Shown: positions 20,190 to 28,727 of the stretch, piece after piece | Layout: each line of letters starts with the position of its first letter | Numbering within the stretch: the first letter of the stretch is position 1 | Notes under the pieces: model-generated | What the model saw: the letters and a program-made list of their open reading frames with translations, nothing else | What the model was told of the DNA's origin: nothing | Databases searched by the model: none | Program-made: the position numbers and the translations under genes | DNA from: Tsuneonella litorea | GTDB taxonomy: Bacteria; Pseudomonadota; Alphaproteobacteria; Sphingomonadales; Sphingomonadaceae | Direction: 5' to 3' | Length of the DNA: 64,000 nucleotides | Assembly (NCBI RefSeq): GCF_025154015.1 | Contig: NZ_JAOAMV010000001.1 | Span: forward strand, 434,001-498,000

Positions 20190-21409
20190 CCGCTGACGCC
20201 CCACATACCCCGATGAGCCGCCTGCCGCTGGCCCAGGCCGCGTTCGTCGTCGCGCGGCGCGATTTTTCCGCCATCCTGTTTTCCAAGGCGTTCCTGTTCT
20301 TCCTCCTCGGCCCGGTGTTCTTCGGCCTGGTCCTTATCGGTTCGGCGTCGATCGGCCGGAAGACGGCCGAGAACGCCGAACCGCCCGTTCTCGCGGTGAT
20401 GCTCGCGCCCGAGGCCGCGCGGGCCTTCTCCGCCGCGCACGACCGGCTGCGCGATCGGGTCGACCTGCCGCGGATCGCGATCGTCGAACCTGCCGCCGCG
20501 CCGTCGCCCGCTGCGGTGCTCGGGCAGGCGGACGCGAACTACGGCGCCGTGCTCAGCGGCACGCTTGCCGCCCCGCGCCTGACCGGCACCCGCGAACGGC
20601 TCGAACGCTGGCGGGGACCGGTCGCGCTGATCGCGGCGAACGCGCTCGACGGGCCAGCGGCCTTTCCGCCGGTCACGCTCGCCGAGACCGCGACCAGCCA
20701 GTCGACGCAGAAGCGCGCGCGCGGCGACACCGCCACCGCCGCGCTGACGCTGATGTTCCTCCTGACGATGCTGCTGGCGGGCATGGTGATGTCCAACCTG
20801 GTCGAGGAGAAGGCCAACAAGATCATCGAGATACTCGCCGCGGCGATCCCGATGGACGCGGTCTTCATCGGCAAGCTGTTCGCCATGCTGGGGGTCAGCT
20901 TCGTGGGCATCGCGGTGTGGGGCGGGATAGCGGGCCTCGTCCTTACGCTCGGGGGCGGCGCGCTCCAGCCGCTCGCGCCGCCAGCGGTGGGCTGGCCGCT
21001 CTTCGCGGCGATGTTCTTCGCCTATTTCTCGATGGCCTACCTGCTGATCGGATCGATCTACCTGACGATCGGGGCGATGGCGCCGACCGTGCGCGACGTG
21101 CAGACGCTGTCGCTGCCGGCGACGATGCTGCAGCTCGGGGTGTTCTTTCTTGCGACCTATTCGACCAGCAGCCTCGGCTCGCCGTCGGAGATGGTGGCGC
21201 TCGCCTTCCCGCTGTCGAGCCCCTACGCGATGGTCAGCCGCGCCGCGCAGGAACCCGCACTGTGGCCGCACCTTGCAGCGCTTGCCTGGCAGGCACTGTG
21301 GGTGCTGCTGTTCGTCCGCTTCGGCGCGCGGCTGTTCCGGCGGCGGGTGATGAAGTCGGGCCCCGCCCCGACATCGCGCCGCGGCTTCCTGCGCCGCGCG
21401 CGATCCTGA
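20186..21409 (+). CDS. ABC-2 type transporter permease (NatB-like)
   Basis: A 407-residue inner-membrane subunit paired with the preceding ATPase. It has an N-terminal membrane segment (AFLFFLLGPVFFGLVLIG), a long periplasmic domain of about 150 residues, then five to six more helices. The segment MVMSNLVEEKANKIIEILAAAIP is cut here to its core EEKANKIIEIL, the hallmark of the NatB/YhaP ABC-2 family, in which the motif lies between membrane helices. FRRRVMKSG forms a basic C-terminal tail. The start at 20186 overlaps the ATPase stop. The substrate is unknown. Confidence 0.9.
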   Translation: MTADAPHTPMSRLPLAQAAFVVARRDFSAILFSKAFLFFLLGPVFFGLVLIGSASIGRKTAENAEPPVLAVMLAPEAARAFSAAHDRLRDRVDLPRIAIVEPAAAPSPAAVLGQADANYGAVLSGTLAAPRLTGTRERLERWRGPVALIAANALDGPAAFPPVTLAETATSQSTQKRARGDTATAALTLMFLLTMLLAGMVMSNLVEEKANKIIEILAAAIPMDAVFIGKLFAMLGVSFVGIAVWGGIAGLVLTLGGGALQPLAPPAVGWPLFAAMFFAYFSMAYLLIGSIYLTIGAMAPTVRDVQTLSLPATMLQLGVFFLATYSTSSLGSPSEMVALAFPLSSPYAMVSRAAQEPALWPHLAALAWQALWVLLFVRFGARLFRRRVMKSGPAPTSRRGFLRRARS

Positions 21410-21454
21410 CGCGCCAGGCCGGGCGGCAGGTCGGTCGCATTTAGCAACTGGCTA

Positions 21455-21484
21455 TTGACACCGCGGTAAGTAGGCGCAGGATAA
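21455..21484 (+). promoter_or_regulatory. Candidate promoter for the P450 gene
   Basis: A perfect TTGACA (21455-21460) is followed after 18 bp by GGATAA (21479-21484), about 50 bp before the P450 start. The -35 match is strong and the -10 match is moderate. It lies in a 125-bp gap after the ABC permease gene. Confidence 0.4.
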
Positions 21485-21534
21485 CGCTCGAGGAGAGGCG
21501 GCCCGCCGGGAGTCGCCGGAACAGGAGAGTACCG

Positions 21535-22863
21535 ATGGCGACCCAGCCACTCGAAGCGCCCAAGGAATGGACCACTTCGCCCCGCGCGGTCGACGCGCTC
21601 GAGGAGGCGCTTCGCACGAACCCCCAGGCGCTGCCCGAACACACCGAGAAGTGGGACGTCAGCCGGTCGGACATCTACTACGAGGACCGCTGGCAGCCGA
21701 TCTTCCGCGAAATGCGCGCGGCGGGCGACCTGCACAAGGTCGAACGCTCGCCCTTCGGCCCGCACTGGAACGTCGTCACGCACAAGGCGATCCAGCACAT
21801 CGAGGCGCTGCCCGATCTCTATTCGTCGGCCGACGGGATCACCATCCTCGACCGGCTGACCGACGAGCAGCTTGCCGAGCTCGGCCGCGACCGCTTCGAG
21901 CTGCCGATGTTCATCGCGATGGACCGGCCCAAGCACACGGGCCAGCGCCGCACGGTCGCGCCCAAGTTCACCCCGTCGAACATGGCCGACATGGAAGCCG
22001 AGATCCGCCAGCGCACCGGCGAACTGCTCGACACCCTTCCCCGGCGCGAGGTGTTCGACTGGGTCGACACCGTCTCGATCGAGCTGACCACCGGGATGCT
22101 CGCGATCCTGTTCGACTTCCCGTGGAAGGACCGCCGGCTGCTGACGTTCTGGTCCGACTGGGCGGGCGATACCGAGATCGGCCTGATCCGCGACCTCGAC
22201 CTGCAGCGCCAGGGCATCATCCGCGAGATGGGCGCCTACTTCACCCAGCTGTGGATGGAGCGCGCGCAGAAGGAACCGACACCAGACCTCATCTCGATGA
22301 TGATCCATTCGCCGGCGATGAACCAGATGAGCCCCGAGGAATACATGGGCAACCTCATCCTGCTGATCGTCGGCGGCAACGACACCACCCGCAACACGAT
22401 GAGCGGGATCGTCCACGCGTTCGACAAGTTCCCCGACCAGCGCAAGCTGTTCGAAGACCAGCCCGACCTCATCCCCAACGCGGTGCAGGAATGCATCCGC
22501 TACCAGACCCCGCTGGCGCACATGCGGCGCACCGCGACCGAAGACAGCGAGCTGTTCGGCCAGACGGTCAAGGCGGGCGAGAAGCTGATCCTCTGGTACC
22601 TTTCGGCGAACCGCGACGAAACGGTCTTCGAGAACCCGGACAAGCTCGACATCACCCGCGAGAACGCGCGCCGGCATCTCGCCTTCGGATACGGCATTCA
22701 CCGCTGCGTCGGCGCGCGCCTCGCCGAGCTTCAGCTGCGCGTCCTGCTCGAGGAGATGCACAAGCGGCGGATGCGGGTGCACGTCGCCGGCGACGTCGAG
22801 CGGGTGCGCGCGAACTTCGTCCATGGCTTTCGCAAGCTGGAGGTCGAAGTCACCGAGTTCTGA
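21535..22863 (+). CDS. Cytochrome P450, CYP153-like
   Basis: A 442-residue soluble heme monooxygenase. LIVGGNDTTRNTMSG near residue 280 is the oxygen-binding I-helix. FGYGIHRCVGARLAE carries the heme-ligating cysteine at about residue 391. TPLAHMRRTA and WYLSANRDE match the CYP153 family, which hydroxylates medium-chain alkanes and similar compounds at the terminal carbon. The start is supported by ACAGGAGAG 5 nt upstream. P450s of this class need a ferredoxin and ferredoxin reductase. A candidate reductase is 3.4 kb upstream, and no ferredoxin gene is in view. Exact substrate is inferred only from family. Confidence 0.88.
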   Translation: MATQPLEAPKEWTTSPRAVDALEEALRTNPQALPEHTEKWDVSRSDIYYEDRWQPIFREMRAAGDLHKVERSPFGPHWNVVTHKAIQHIEALPDLYSSADGITILDRLTDEQLAELGRDRFELPMFIAMDRPKHTGQRRTVAPKFTPSNMADMEAEIRQRTGELLDTLPRREVFDWVDTVSIELTTGMLAILFDFPWKDRRLLTFWSDWAGDTEIGLIRDLDLQRQGIIREMGAYFTQLWMERAQKEPTPDLISMMIHSPAMNQMSPEEYMGNLILLIVGGNDTTRNTMSGIVHAFDKFPDQRKLFEDQPDLIPNAVQECIRYQTPLAHMRRTATEDSELFGQTVKAGEKLILWYLSANRDETVFENPDKLDITRENARRHLAFGYGIHRCVGARLAELQLRVLLEEMHKRRMRVHVAGDVERVRANFVHGFRKLEVEVTEF

Positions 22864-22903
22864 CGTTCATGCAGGGCTCGGGCGATCGTGCTATGGTGCC
22901 CGC

Positions 22904-23398
22904 ATGACCATCCCGAACACCCGCCGCTCGTTCATCGCCTGGCTCGGCGCGGGGGCCGCCGTTCCCGTGCTCGCGGCCTGTGGCGGCACCAGTGCCGCGC
23001 AGGCGAAATCGTGGCCCAAGGGCCTCAGCGACGCGCAGTGGAAAGCGAAGCTGACGAAGACGCAGTACTGGATCCTGCGCGAAGCCGGGACCGAGCGCCC
23101 CTTTTCGAGCCCGCTCGACAAGGAGAAACGCAAGGGCACCTTCCTGTGCGCGGGCTGCGCGAACGAACTCTATTCGTCGGCCACGAAATACGACAGCGGC
23201 ACCGGCTGGCCGAGTTTCTGGAAGCCGCTGCCCGGCGCGATCGTGACCGACACCGATTACAAGATCGGCATCCCGCGGACCGAAGTGCTCTGCGCCGACT
23301 GCGGGGGCCACCTGGGCCACGTGTTCAACGACGGGCCGAAGCCGACCGGCAAGCGCTATTGCATGAACGGCGGCGCGATGACCTTCCGCCCGGCCTAG
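22904..23398 (+). CDS. msrB: Peptide-methionine (R)-S-oxide reductase, exported lipoprotein
   Basis: Repairs methionine-R-sulfoxide in oxidised proteins. The 164-residue product has two zinc CxxC pairs (CAGC, CADC), the GTGWPSF substrate loop and the catalytic cysteine in RYCMNG at about residue 153. The N-terminus is unusual for a cytoplasmic MsrB. It has RRSFIAWLGAG, resembling a twin-arginine signal, followed by PVLAAC with a lipobox cysteine at residue 26. The enzyme is therefore probably a periplasmic lipoprotein protecting envelope proteins. The ATG at 22904 is 40 bp after the P450 stop, and a terminator follows. Confidence 0.93.
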   Translation: MTIPNTRRSFIAWLGAGAAVPVLAACGGTSAAQAKSWPKGLSDAQWKAKLTKTQYWILREAGTERPFSSPLDKEKRKGTFLCAGCANELYSSATKYDSGTGWPSFWKPLPGAIVTDTDYKIGIPRTEVLCADCGGHLGHVFNDGPKPTGKRYCMNGGAMTFRPA

Positions 23399-23423
23399 GG
23401 CATCCATCCGACACCATGAAAAA

Positions 23424-23451
23424 GGGCGGCGGAGCCGTAACTCCGCCGCCC
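23424..23451. terminator. Bidirectional intrinsic terminator
   Basis: A perfect 11-bp GC-rich stem (23424-23434 pairing with 23441-23451) with a 6-nt loop. A T-rich run follows on the plus strand and five As precede the stem, which give a U-run for minus-strand transcripts. It lies between convergent msrB and the GlsB/YeaQ gene and can serve both. Confidence 0.85.
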
Positions 23452-23477
23452 GTCTTGTCTTTTGTTGCCCTGGTCGG

Positions 23478-23744
23478 TTAGCGCACCCGTCCCCGCTGGA
23501 CGAGATTGACGATCGCCAGCAAGACGATCGCGCCGACGATGGCGATGATGAAGCCCGTCAGATTGAACGACTGGATCGTGCCCTCGATTCCGAACAGGGC
23601 CGAGGCGAGCCAGTTGCCGATCACGGCGCCGATGATGCCCACGATGATGTTCCACAGGATGCCCATCGAGGCATCACGCGCCATCACCATGCTTGCGAGC
23701 CAGCCGGCGACGCCGCCGACGATAATTGCAATAATCCATCCCAT
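23478..23744 (-). CDS. GlsB/YeaQ/YmgE-family stress-response membrane protein
   Basis: An 88-residue inner-membrane protein with three hydrophobic, glycine-rich segments: GWIIAIIVGGVAGWLASMVM, then NIIVGIIGAVIGNWLAS, then FIIAIVGAIVLLAIVNLV. The order and the GxxxGWLA and GxxGAxxGNWL patterns are those of the transglycosylase-associated protein family, which despite its name consists of small stress-induced membrane proteins of unknown mechanism. An AAGAGGAG ribosome-binding site lies about 10 nt before the ATG. It stands alone, ending at the bidirectional terminator shared with msrB. Confidence 0.9.
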   Translation of the reverse strand: MGWIIAIIVGGVAGWLASMVMARDASMGILWNIIVGIIGAVIGNWLASALFGIEGTIQSFNLTGFIIAIVGAIVLLAIVNLVQRGRVR

Positions 23745-23894
23745 TTTCCCGGCACTCCTCTTGTTGTTGCGCCCGAACTTGCTGTGTACGCCGCTTAAAC
23801 GGTGCGCACGGCAAGGCGTTCCCCGGCCGCGACAAGCCGGAGTTGCGAGGAGTAATCGGGAGGACGGACCTTGTGCCGGCTGGAGCGCGGCGAA

Positions 23895-24194
23895 TCAGTA
23901 CTTGAGCTGGCGTTCGTAGAGGTCGCGGTAATGCTGGATGCGCGTTACCCGCAGCCCCTGCATCCCCGAGCGGTCGACGGCGCGCTGCCAGGAGGCAAAC
24001 TCCTCGAGGGTGAGGCCGTAGCGCTCTAGCACCTCGTCGATGGTCAGCAGCCCGCCGTTGACCGCGGCGACAACCTCGGCCTTGCGGCGCACGACCCAGC
24101 GCTTGGTGTCAGGCGGCGGCAGGTCCTCGATGCCCAGCGGTTCGCCGAGCGGGCCGATAACCTGGGCCGGACGGATTTTCTGGTTTTCGATCAT
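23895..24194 (-). CDS. sciP: CtrA inhibitor SciP (DUF1153)
   Basis: A 99-residue helix-turn-helix protein of the SciP family, which in Caulobacter binds CtrA and blocks activation of CtrA-dependent promoters after division. The characteristic block VIGPLGEPLGIEDLPPPDTKRW is seen in pieces here (PPPDTKRWVVRRKAEVVAA and GGLLTIDEVLERYGLT). EFASWQRAVDRSGMQGLR and TRIQ follow. Length and conservation are normal. The ATG at 24194 overlaps the stop of the upstream small gene by 4 bp (ATGA), so the two are probably coupled. Presence of SciP supports an alphaproteobacterial host with a CtrA cell-cycle circuit. Confidence 0.95.
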   Translation of the reverse strand: MIENQKIRPAQVIGPLGEPLGIEDLPPPDTKRWVVRRKAEVVAAVNGGLLTIDEVLERYGLTLEEFASWQRAVDRSGMQGLRVTRIQHYRDLYERQLKY

Positions 24195-24496
24195 TGCGTT
24201 CCCTGGTCGCCCTCGGCCACGTTTTGCATCGTGGCGGCGGTTATTGCCCCGAGCGGTTTCATGCCCTCTAAACCTTCAAGGTTAACAGTCGGTTCGTCTT
24301 GACCGCCCCGAAGAGCATCGTGGGGCAGTCCGGCCCCCGCGCGCGCGCCGAAGCTGCTGCCCGCGCCTGACGGACGAACGACGAGCGCGCGCAAGTCGCG
24401 GGCGGCCGAAAACCGCGCCGCGAGCTCGCCCCAGTCGAGCGGGCGCAATGCTTCGCCGCTGGTGACGGTGGCCGGAAGGAGGACTGCTTCGAACAT
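24191..24496 (-). CDS. Small hypothetical protein coupled to sciP
   Basis: A protein of 101 residues from the ATG at 24496, or 108 from an ATG at 24517. It begins MFEAVLLPATVTSG, then has RPLDWGELAARFSAARDLRAL, which looks like a short amphipathic helical domain. The tail is low-complexity and ends GDQGTQ. No membrane segment or catalytic motif is visible. AGGGG lies just before the ATG at 24496, with short spacing. The stop overlaps the sciP start, and similar small genes beside sciP appear to exist in related genomes (recollection, not a search). Role unknown; a link to CtrA control is only suggested by position. Confidence 0.65.
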   Translation of the reverse strand: MFEAVLLPATVTSGEALRPLDWGELAARFSAARDLRALVVRPSGAGSSFGARAGAGLPHDALRGGQDEPTVNLEGLEGMKPLGAITAATMQNVAEGDQGTQ

Positions 24497-24636
24497 TCGC
24501 CCCTGATAGGCCCGCATCGGTCAAGAAGCGGTAAAGCGGCGATTTACTCCCGGTTAGGCGCTTGGCGAGCGTGCGGACCCCGCAAAACTGGTATCCGCAG
24601 GCGGGGACGTGTATGGGCCGCGCCCGAGATCCCCGA

Positions 24637-25803
24637 ATGACCGACACCGATACCTTTCCCGCGCTTCTCGCGCCGCCGGCCGCCGCCGCGCTGTTCGATC
24701 TGCCGCGCGCTGCCGACCGCTCCCGCATCGTCGTCGCGATGTCGGGCGGGGTCGATTCGTCGGTCGTCGCCGCGCTGGCCCACGCGAGCGGGGCGGAAGT
24801 GATCGGCGTCACCCTTCAGCTCTACGACTATGGCGCCGCCACCGGCCGCAAGGGCGCCTGCTGCGCGGGCGACGACATTCGCGACGCGCGCGCGGTGGCC
24901 GACCGGCTGGGCATCGCGCATTACGTGTTCGACCACGAAAGCGCCTTTCGCGAAGAGGTCGTCGACCGCTTCGCCGACGATTATCTCGCCGGGCGCACCC
25001 CCGTTCCCTGCATCCGCTGCAACATGGGGCCCAAGTTCACCGACCTCTTGCGCATGGCGCGCGAACTGGGCGCGGACTGCCTCGCCACCGGGCACTACGT
25101 GCGGCGAGCCGCCGGACCGGGCGGGCCCGAACTGCACCGCGCCGCCGACCCGGCGCGCGACCAGTCGTATTTTCTCTACGGCACCACCGAGGCGCAGCTC
25201 GACTACCTGCGTTTTCCGCTCGGCGGGCTGCCCAAGGCCGAGGTCCGCCGGCTCGCCGAGGCGGCGGGGCTGCGCAACGCGGCCAAGCCCGACAGCCAGG
25301 ACATCTGCTTCGTGCCGGACGGGGATTACGCCAAGGTCGTCACGAAGCTGCGGCCCGAAGGCGCGCGGCCGGGCGCGATCGTCCATGCCGCGACCGGCGA
25401 TACGCTGGGCGCGCACAAGGGCGTGATCCACTACACCGTCGGCCAGCGCCGCGGCCTTGAAATCGGCGGCCAGCCCGAACCGCTCTACGTCGTCGGGATC
25501 GATGCCGGGGCGGCCGAAGTGCGGGTGGGGCCGAAGGCGATGCTCGCCGTCGGCGCCGCGCACCTGGTCGAGACGAACCGCATCGGCCCGCTGCCGCAGC
25601 TTCCGCTCGCCGCGAAGGTCAGGAGCCTGGCAAAGCCCGTGCCGGTCACGATCGACGGGCCCTTCGGCGAGGGTGGCGCGGCCACGATCAGGTTCGAGGC
25701 GCCCGAATTCGGTGTCGCCCCGGGTCAGGCGGCGGTAGTCTATGCCGGTGACCGGGTCGTCGGCGGTGGCTGGATCGCCGCGACCGAGCCAGCCCTTCCC
25801 TAG
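24637..25803 (+). CDS. mnmA: tRNA-specific 2-thiouridylase
   Basis: Installs sulfur at U34 of tRNA-Lys, -Glu and -Gln. The 388-residue product has the PP-loop MSGGVDSS at residues 35-42, [12 protein letters not shown] with the catalytic cysteine near residue 128, [15 protein letters not shown], and PDSQDICFV with the second cysteine. Beta-barrel domains follow ([14 protein letters not shown]). The ATG at 24637 gives a leader of typical length; an ATG at 24613 after a purine-rich stretch is an alternative. Its stop codon shares CTAG (25800-25803) with the stop of the convergent DUF2254 gene. Confidence 0.95.
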   Translation: MTDTDTFPALLAPPAAAALFDLPRAADRSRIVVAMSGGVDSSVVAALAHASGAEVIGVTLQLYDYGAATGRKGACCAGDDIRDARAVADRLGIAHYVFDHESAFREEVVDRFADDYLAGRTPVPCIRCNMGPKFTDLLRMARELGADCLATGHYVRRAAGPGGPELHRAADPARDQSYFLYGTTEAQLDYLRFPLGGLPKAEVRRLAEAAGLRNAAKPDSQDICFVPDGDYAKVVTKLRPEGARPGAIVHAATGDTLGAHKGVIHYTVGQRRGLEIGGQPEPLYVVGIDAGAAEVRVGPKAMLAVGAAHLVETNRIGPLPQLPLAAKVRSLAKPVPVTIDGPFGEGGAATIRFEAPEFGVAPGQAAVVYAGDRVVGGGWIAATEPALP

Positions 25804-27179
25804 GGACCTGGCACCCGGTCCGCGCGCGAGTGCAGATCGCCTCTGGCGCGCGCGAGGCTTTCCCACGCCTTTTGCAGCTTCGCCGCGGCCCGGGGGTGTC
25901 CCTCGACACGAAAGACCTCTTCCAGGCGCTCGAGCTCCCGGCACAGGACGTCGGTGGGAACGTGGTCGCCGAGTGCGGAGAGCGAGCCCTCCACCGCCCG
26001 CACGAGCTTGTCCTGCATGACGTGCGGCAATTTCGGGAACGCGCGCGCGATGCCCTTTGCCACTTCGGCAAGGCTCTGGTGCTGCATCGATTCGGACGCC
26101 ACGACCATCAGCCCCTCGTACGCGCAGGCCATGTGATCGATCAGCGTGTCGCGATAGATCACCCGCGAGGCGGGATTCCCGCGGACGGCGATAAGGCCCT
26201 CGTCGCCCCACCGGAACAGCAGGTCGTTGAGCGCGTGGACGGCGATCAGCCCTGCTGCGGGGTTCGATTTGGCGGTGGAGATCGACGTCCAGCCCACGTT
26301 GCCCAGCTGGTCCACCCCGAATGTGGGATCCCCCTGCAGCTCGCGGCGCTGGGTGACCCGCAATGCCGCGCGAATGCTGTCCGCCTCGGTCTCGGTCGGG
26401 GGCGGGCCGCCGATCACGCGCGCGATCGGCTGGCCATGGCAAACCGGTGCGCCGAGCGAGCGGTCGATCACGATCGTGCGGTCGGGATGGGCATCGGCGC
26501 AGCGCCGGAGCGCGGCAAAGTCGATCCGCGAGAGGTATCCGTATTGCCGGCTGCGCACGGGATACCCGCCATCAGGACGCTCGTCGACGACCCGGACATC
26601 CTCGAGATCATCGGCTTCGCGTCGGCGCGCCGTGACCGTGGTGTCGTGGATCGTCCCGATGATGGCGGTCGGGCGGGACTGATCGAGCGTGGTATAGATG
26701 AGCGCCACGAGGGCGAGCAGGCAGACGACCGCCAGGATCAGCGACAGGCTCGTCGCCAGGACCGGCACCGAATCCTTCTTCGCCAGGCCCAGGCACGACA
26801 GCACGAACAGCGAAGCGCCCACGAAGAAACCGAAGAACATCTGGTTGGTGCGCCGGCGCATGAACTGGTCGACCACCTGGTTGGTAAGCGCCGCGGAGCT
26901 TTGCTGGACCGCCAGCAGGAGGATCGAGAAAGTGATCGAACTCATCGTCACCAGACTGGTCGCGATGGTCGACATCAGCTGGTTGGCCTGATCGGGATCG
27001 CCGATGAACGAATCGAGGAAGCGGCGCCAGCCGCTCCACGCATCGCCCCGCTTCCCGGCCGCCGCGTCGATCGCGCTCGTTCCCCAGGCGGCGACCAGGA
27101 ACGCCGCAACCATGCCGAACGGCACGGCCAGGAACTCGCTGAAACTGCGGCGGAGGGTGTCGTAGATACTTGTCTTCAT
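25800..27179 (-). CDS. DUF2254 family membrane protein
   Basis: A 459-residue inner-membrane protein. Four predicted helices occupy the first half: [55 protein letters not shown] and [21 protein letters not shown] large soluble C-terminal domain of about 250 residues follows. The spacing and the SSALTNQVV-like segment ([14 protein letters not shown]) match DUF2254, whose function is unknown. The ATG at 27179 was chosen because the reading frame upstream lacks coding character. It is 59 bp downstream of a small membrane-anchored gene on the same strand and meets mnmA tail to tail with shared stop nucleotides. Confidence 0.85.
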   Translation of the reverse strand: MKTSIYDTLRRSFSEFLAVPFGMVAAFLVAAWGTSAIDAAAGKRGDAWSGWRRFLDSFIGDPDQANQLMSTIATSLVTMSSITFSILLLAVQQSSAALTNQVVDQFMRRRTNQMFFGFFVGASLFVLSCLGLAKKDSVPVLATSLSLILAVVCLLALVALIYTTLDQSRPTAIIGTIHDTTVTARRREADDLEDVRVVDERPDGGYPVRSRQYGYLSRIDFAALRRCADAHPDRTIVIDRSLGAPVCHGQPIARVIGGPPPTETEADSIRAALRVTQRRELQGDPTFGVDQLGNVGWTSISTAKSNPAAGLIAVHALNDLLFRWGDEGLIAVRGNPASRVIYRDTLIDHMACAYEGLMVVASESMQHQSLAEVAKGIARAFPKLPHVMQDKLVRAVEGSLSALGDHVPTDVLCRELERLEEVFRVEGHPRAAAKLQKAWESLARARGDLHSRADRVPGP

Positions 27180-27238
27180 CGAGCCCGGCAAATCCTTCGA
27201 CGGGATGAACCTGTCTCGATATCGCGGGTTCCCTCGCG

Positions 27239-27571
27239 CTAGTCGTTCCAGCGATCGAGGACGCAGCCGTATCCCGGCTTCAGGCGCGCGGTATCGCTGA
27301 CAATCAGCATCCGCGCCGTGACGCTCTTGTCCTCTTCGTCCTCGGACAGGGTCACCAGTTCCATGCCCGATACCTTGTCCCGGGCGCAGTCGCTCAAGGG
27401 CCGTCCGGCGACGAAGCGGCACGAACACGCCACCCGTGCCCCGTAGGCGGACCCGGCGCGGGCATAGCCGAGCGCCGCCGCGCCGAACGCCAGCCAGAGC
27501 GCGAGCAGCACGACGATCGCCGCCCCGAACCAGACGAGCCGGTTGCTCCGCCTTCCTTTAGCCGTTGCCAA
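27239..27571 (-). CDS. Small single-pass membrane protein, unknown function
   Basis: A 110-residue protein with one N-terminal membrane segment (LVWFGAAIVVLLALWLAFG) and a C-terminal exported domain. The domain contains CSCRF, DCARDK and GYGCVLDRW, that is four cysteines that could form disulfides. The start is a TTG at 27571, supported by AGGGGA exactly 6 nt upstream; further upstream the frame runs into the divergent serine hydrolase gene. I do not recognise the family. Four periplasmic cysteines suggest a disulfide-stabilised domain. It may be co-transcribed with the DUF2254 gene. Confidence 0.65.
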   Translation of the reverse strand: MATAKGRRSNRLVWFGAAIVVLLALWLAFGAAALGYARAGSAYGARVACSCRFVAGRPLSDCARDKVSGMELVTLSEDEEDKSVTARMLIVSDTARLKPGYGCVLDRWND

Positions 27572-27605
27572 CCCGATTCCCCTCGTGCGATTGCGCGCGC
27601 CGTCG

Positions 27606-28727
27606 ATGCGTACCTTGCCGCCCCTTATCGCCGCGCTGGCCCTGCTGCCAGCCCTCGCATCCTGTTCGTCGCACCCGGAGCCCCCGCCACCGCTGACGAA
27701 GGAGGCGCTGGCGGCGGTAAAAGACGATCCCGGCGCCCCGACCGAACAGCTCGCCCGCGAGGTGGACGACCTGTTCAGCAAGGACGATCTCGGCGAAACG
27801 CGGGCGCTTGTGGTGATGCACGGCGGCCGGATCGCGGCGGAACGCTACGCGCCCGGCTATGGCCCCGACACGCGCTTCGTCAGTTGGTCGATGGCCAAGA
27901 CGGTGACCGCGACGATGATCGGGATGCTGATCGCCGATGGCCGGCTGACGCTCGACGAGCCGCCGCCGATCCCGCGCTGGCGGCGACCGGGCGATCCGCG
28001 CGGCGAGATCACCCTGCGCCAGCTGCTGCAGATGCGCAGCGGCCTGCGCCACACCGAATCGGGCGACGTGCCGTATGAATCGAGCGAAGTGCGGATGCTT
28101 TTACTCGACGGGCGCGACGACATGGCGACTTTCGCCGAAAGCCAGCCGCTCGAGGCCGAACCGGGCGCGAAGTTCGAATATTCGAGCAACACCACGGTAA
28201 TCCTTGCCGACATCGCCACGCGCGCGCTGACCGCCAGCACCGATCCCGACACGCGCCGGGCGGCGGTCGCCGATTACCTGCACACCCGGCTGTTCGGGCC
28301 GCTCGGGATGACCTCGATCGTCCCCGAGTTCGACCGGTCCGGCACGCTGATCGGCGGCAGCCTGATGCACGCCACCGCGCGCGACTGGGCGCGCTTCGGC
28401 GAGTTCCTGCGCAACAAGGGCAGCTATCGCGGCACGCAGATCGTCCCCCGACGCTGGATCGAGTTCATGATCACGCCCTCGCCGCGGCGCGGCAATTACG
28501 GAGCGCAGACCTGGCTCAACCGCGACCCCCCGGAAGGTGACGATCCGTTGTTCGCGAACCGCGGGCCGAAAAACCTGTTCGCGATGATCGGACACATGGG
28601 CCAGTACGTGCTGGTCGCGCCCGATCGGAAGCTGACCGTGGTTCGCCTGGGCCATTCCGACGCCGACGAGCGCCGCGCGCTCATGCCGCAGCTCGCCGAC
28701 GTCGTCGCGCTCTATCCGGGCAGGTAA
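27606..28727 (+). CDS. Serine hydrolase, beta-lactamase/penicillin-binding fold lipoprotein
   Basis: A 373-residue exported lipoprotein. The signal peptide MRTLPPLIAALALLPALASC ends in a lipobox with cysteine 20. The class C beta-lactamase-like domain has the SxxK motif SMAK (Ser95, Lys98), a YSSN tyrosine motif in place of YxN, and an HMGQ segment near the C-terminus where HxG is expected. LLQMRSGL is typical of the EstB/PBP4* group. It probably acts as an esterase or peptidase in the periplasm rather than as a true beta-lactamase. It is divergent from the small cysteine-containing gene with only 34 bp between starts, and its end overlaps the PhzF gene by 16 bp. Confidence 0.87.
   Translation: MRTLPPLIAALALLPALASCSSHPEPPPPLTKEALAAVKDDPGAPTEQLAREVDDLFSKDDLGETRALVVMHGGRIAAERYAPGYGPDTRFVSWSMAKTVTATMIGMLIADGRLTLDEPPPIPRWRRPGDPRGEITLRQLLQMRSGLRHTESGDVPYESSEVRMLLLDGRDDMATFAESQPLEAEPGAKFEYSSNTTVILADIATRALTASTDPDTRRAAVADYLHTRLFGPLGMTSIVPEFDRSGTLIGGSLMHATARDWARFGEFLRNKGSYRGTQIVPRRWIEFMITPSPRRGNYGAQTWLNRDPPEGDDPLFANRGPKNLFAMIGHMGQYVLVAPDRKLTVVRLGHSDADERRALMPQLADVVALYPGR

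Noticed and set aside
24543-24560. CtrA-box-like TTAC-N6-TTAG upstream of the sciP operon
   Set aside because: The spacing is 6 rather than 7 and both half-sites are imperfect, so it does not meet the TTAA-N7-TTAA pattern.
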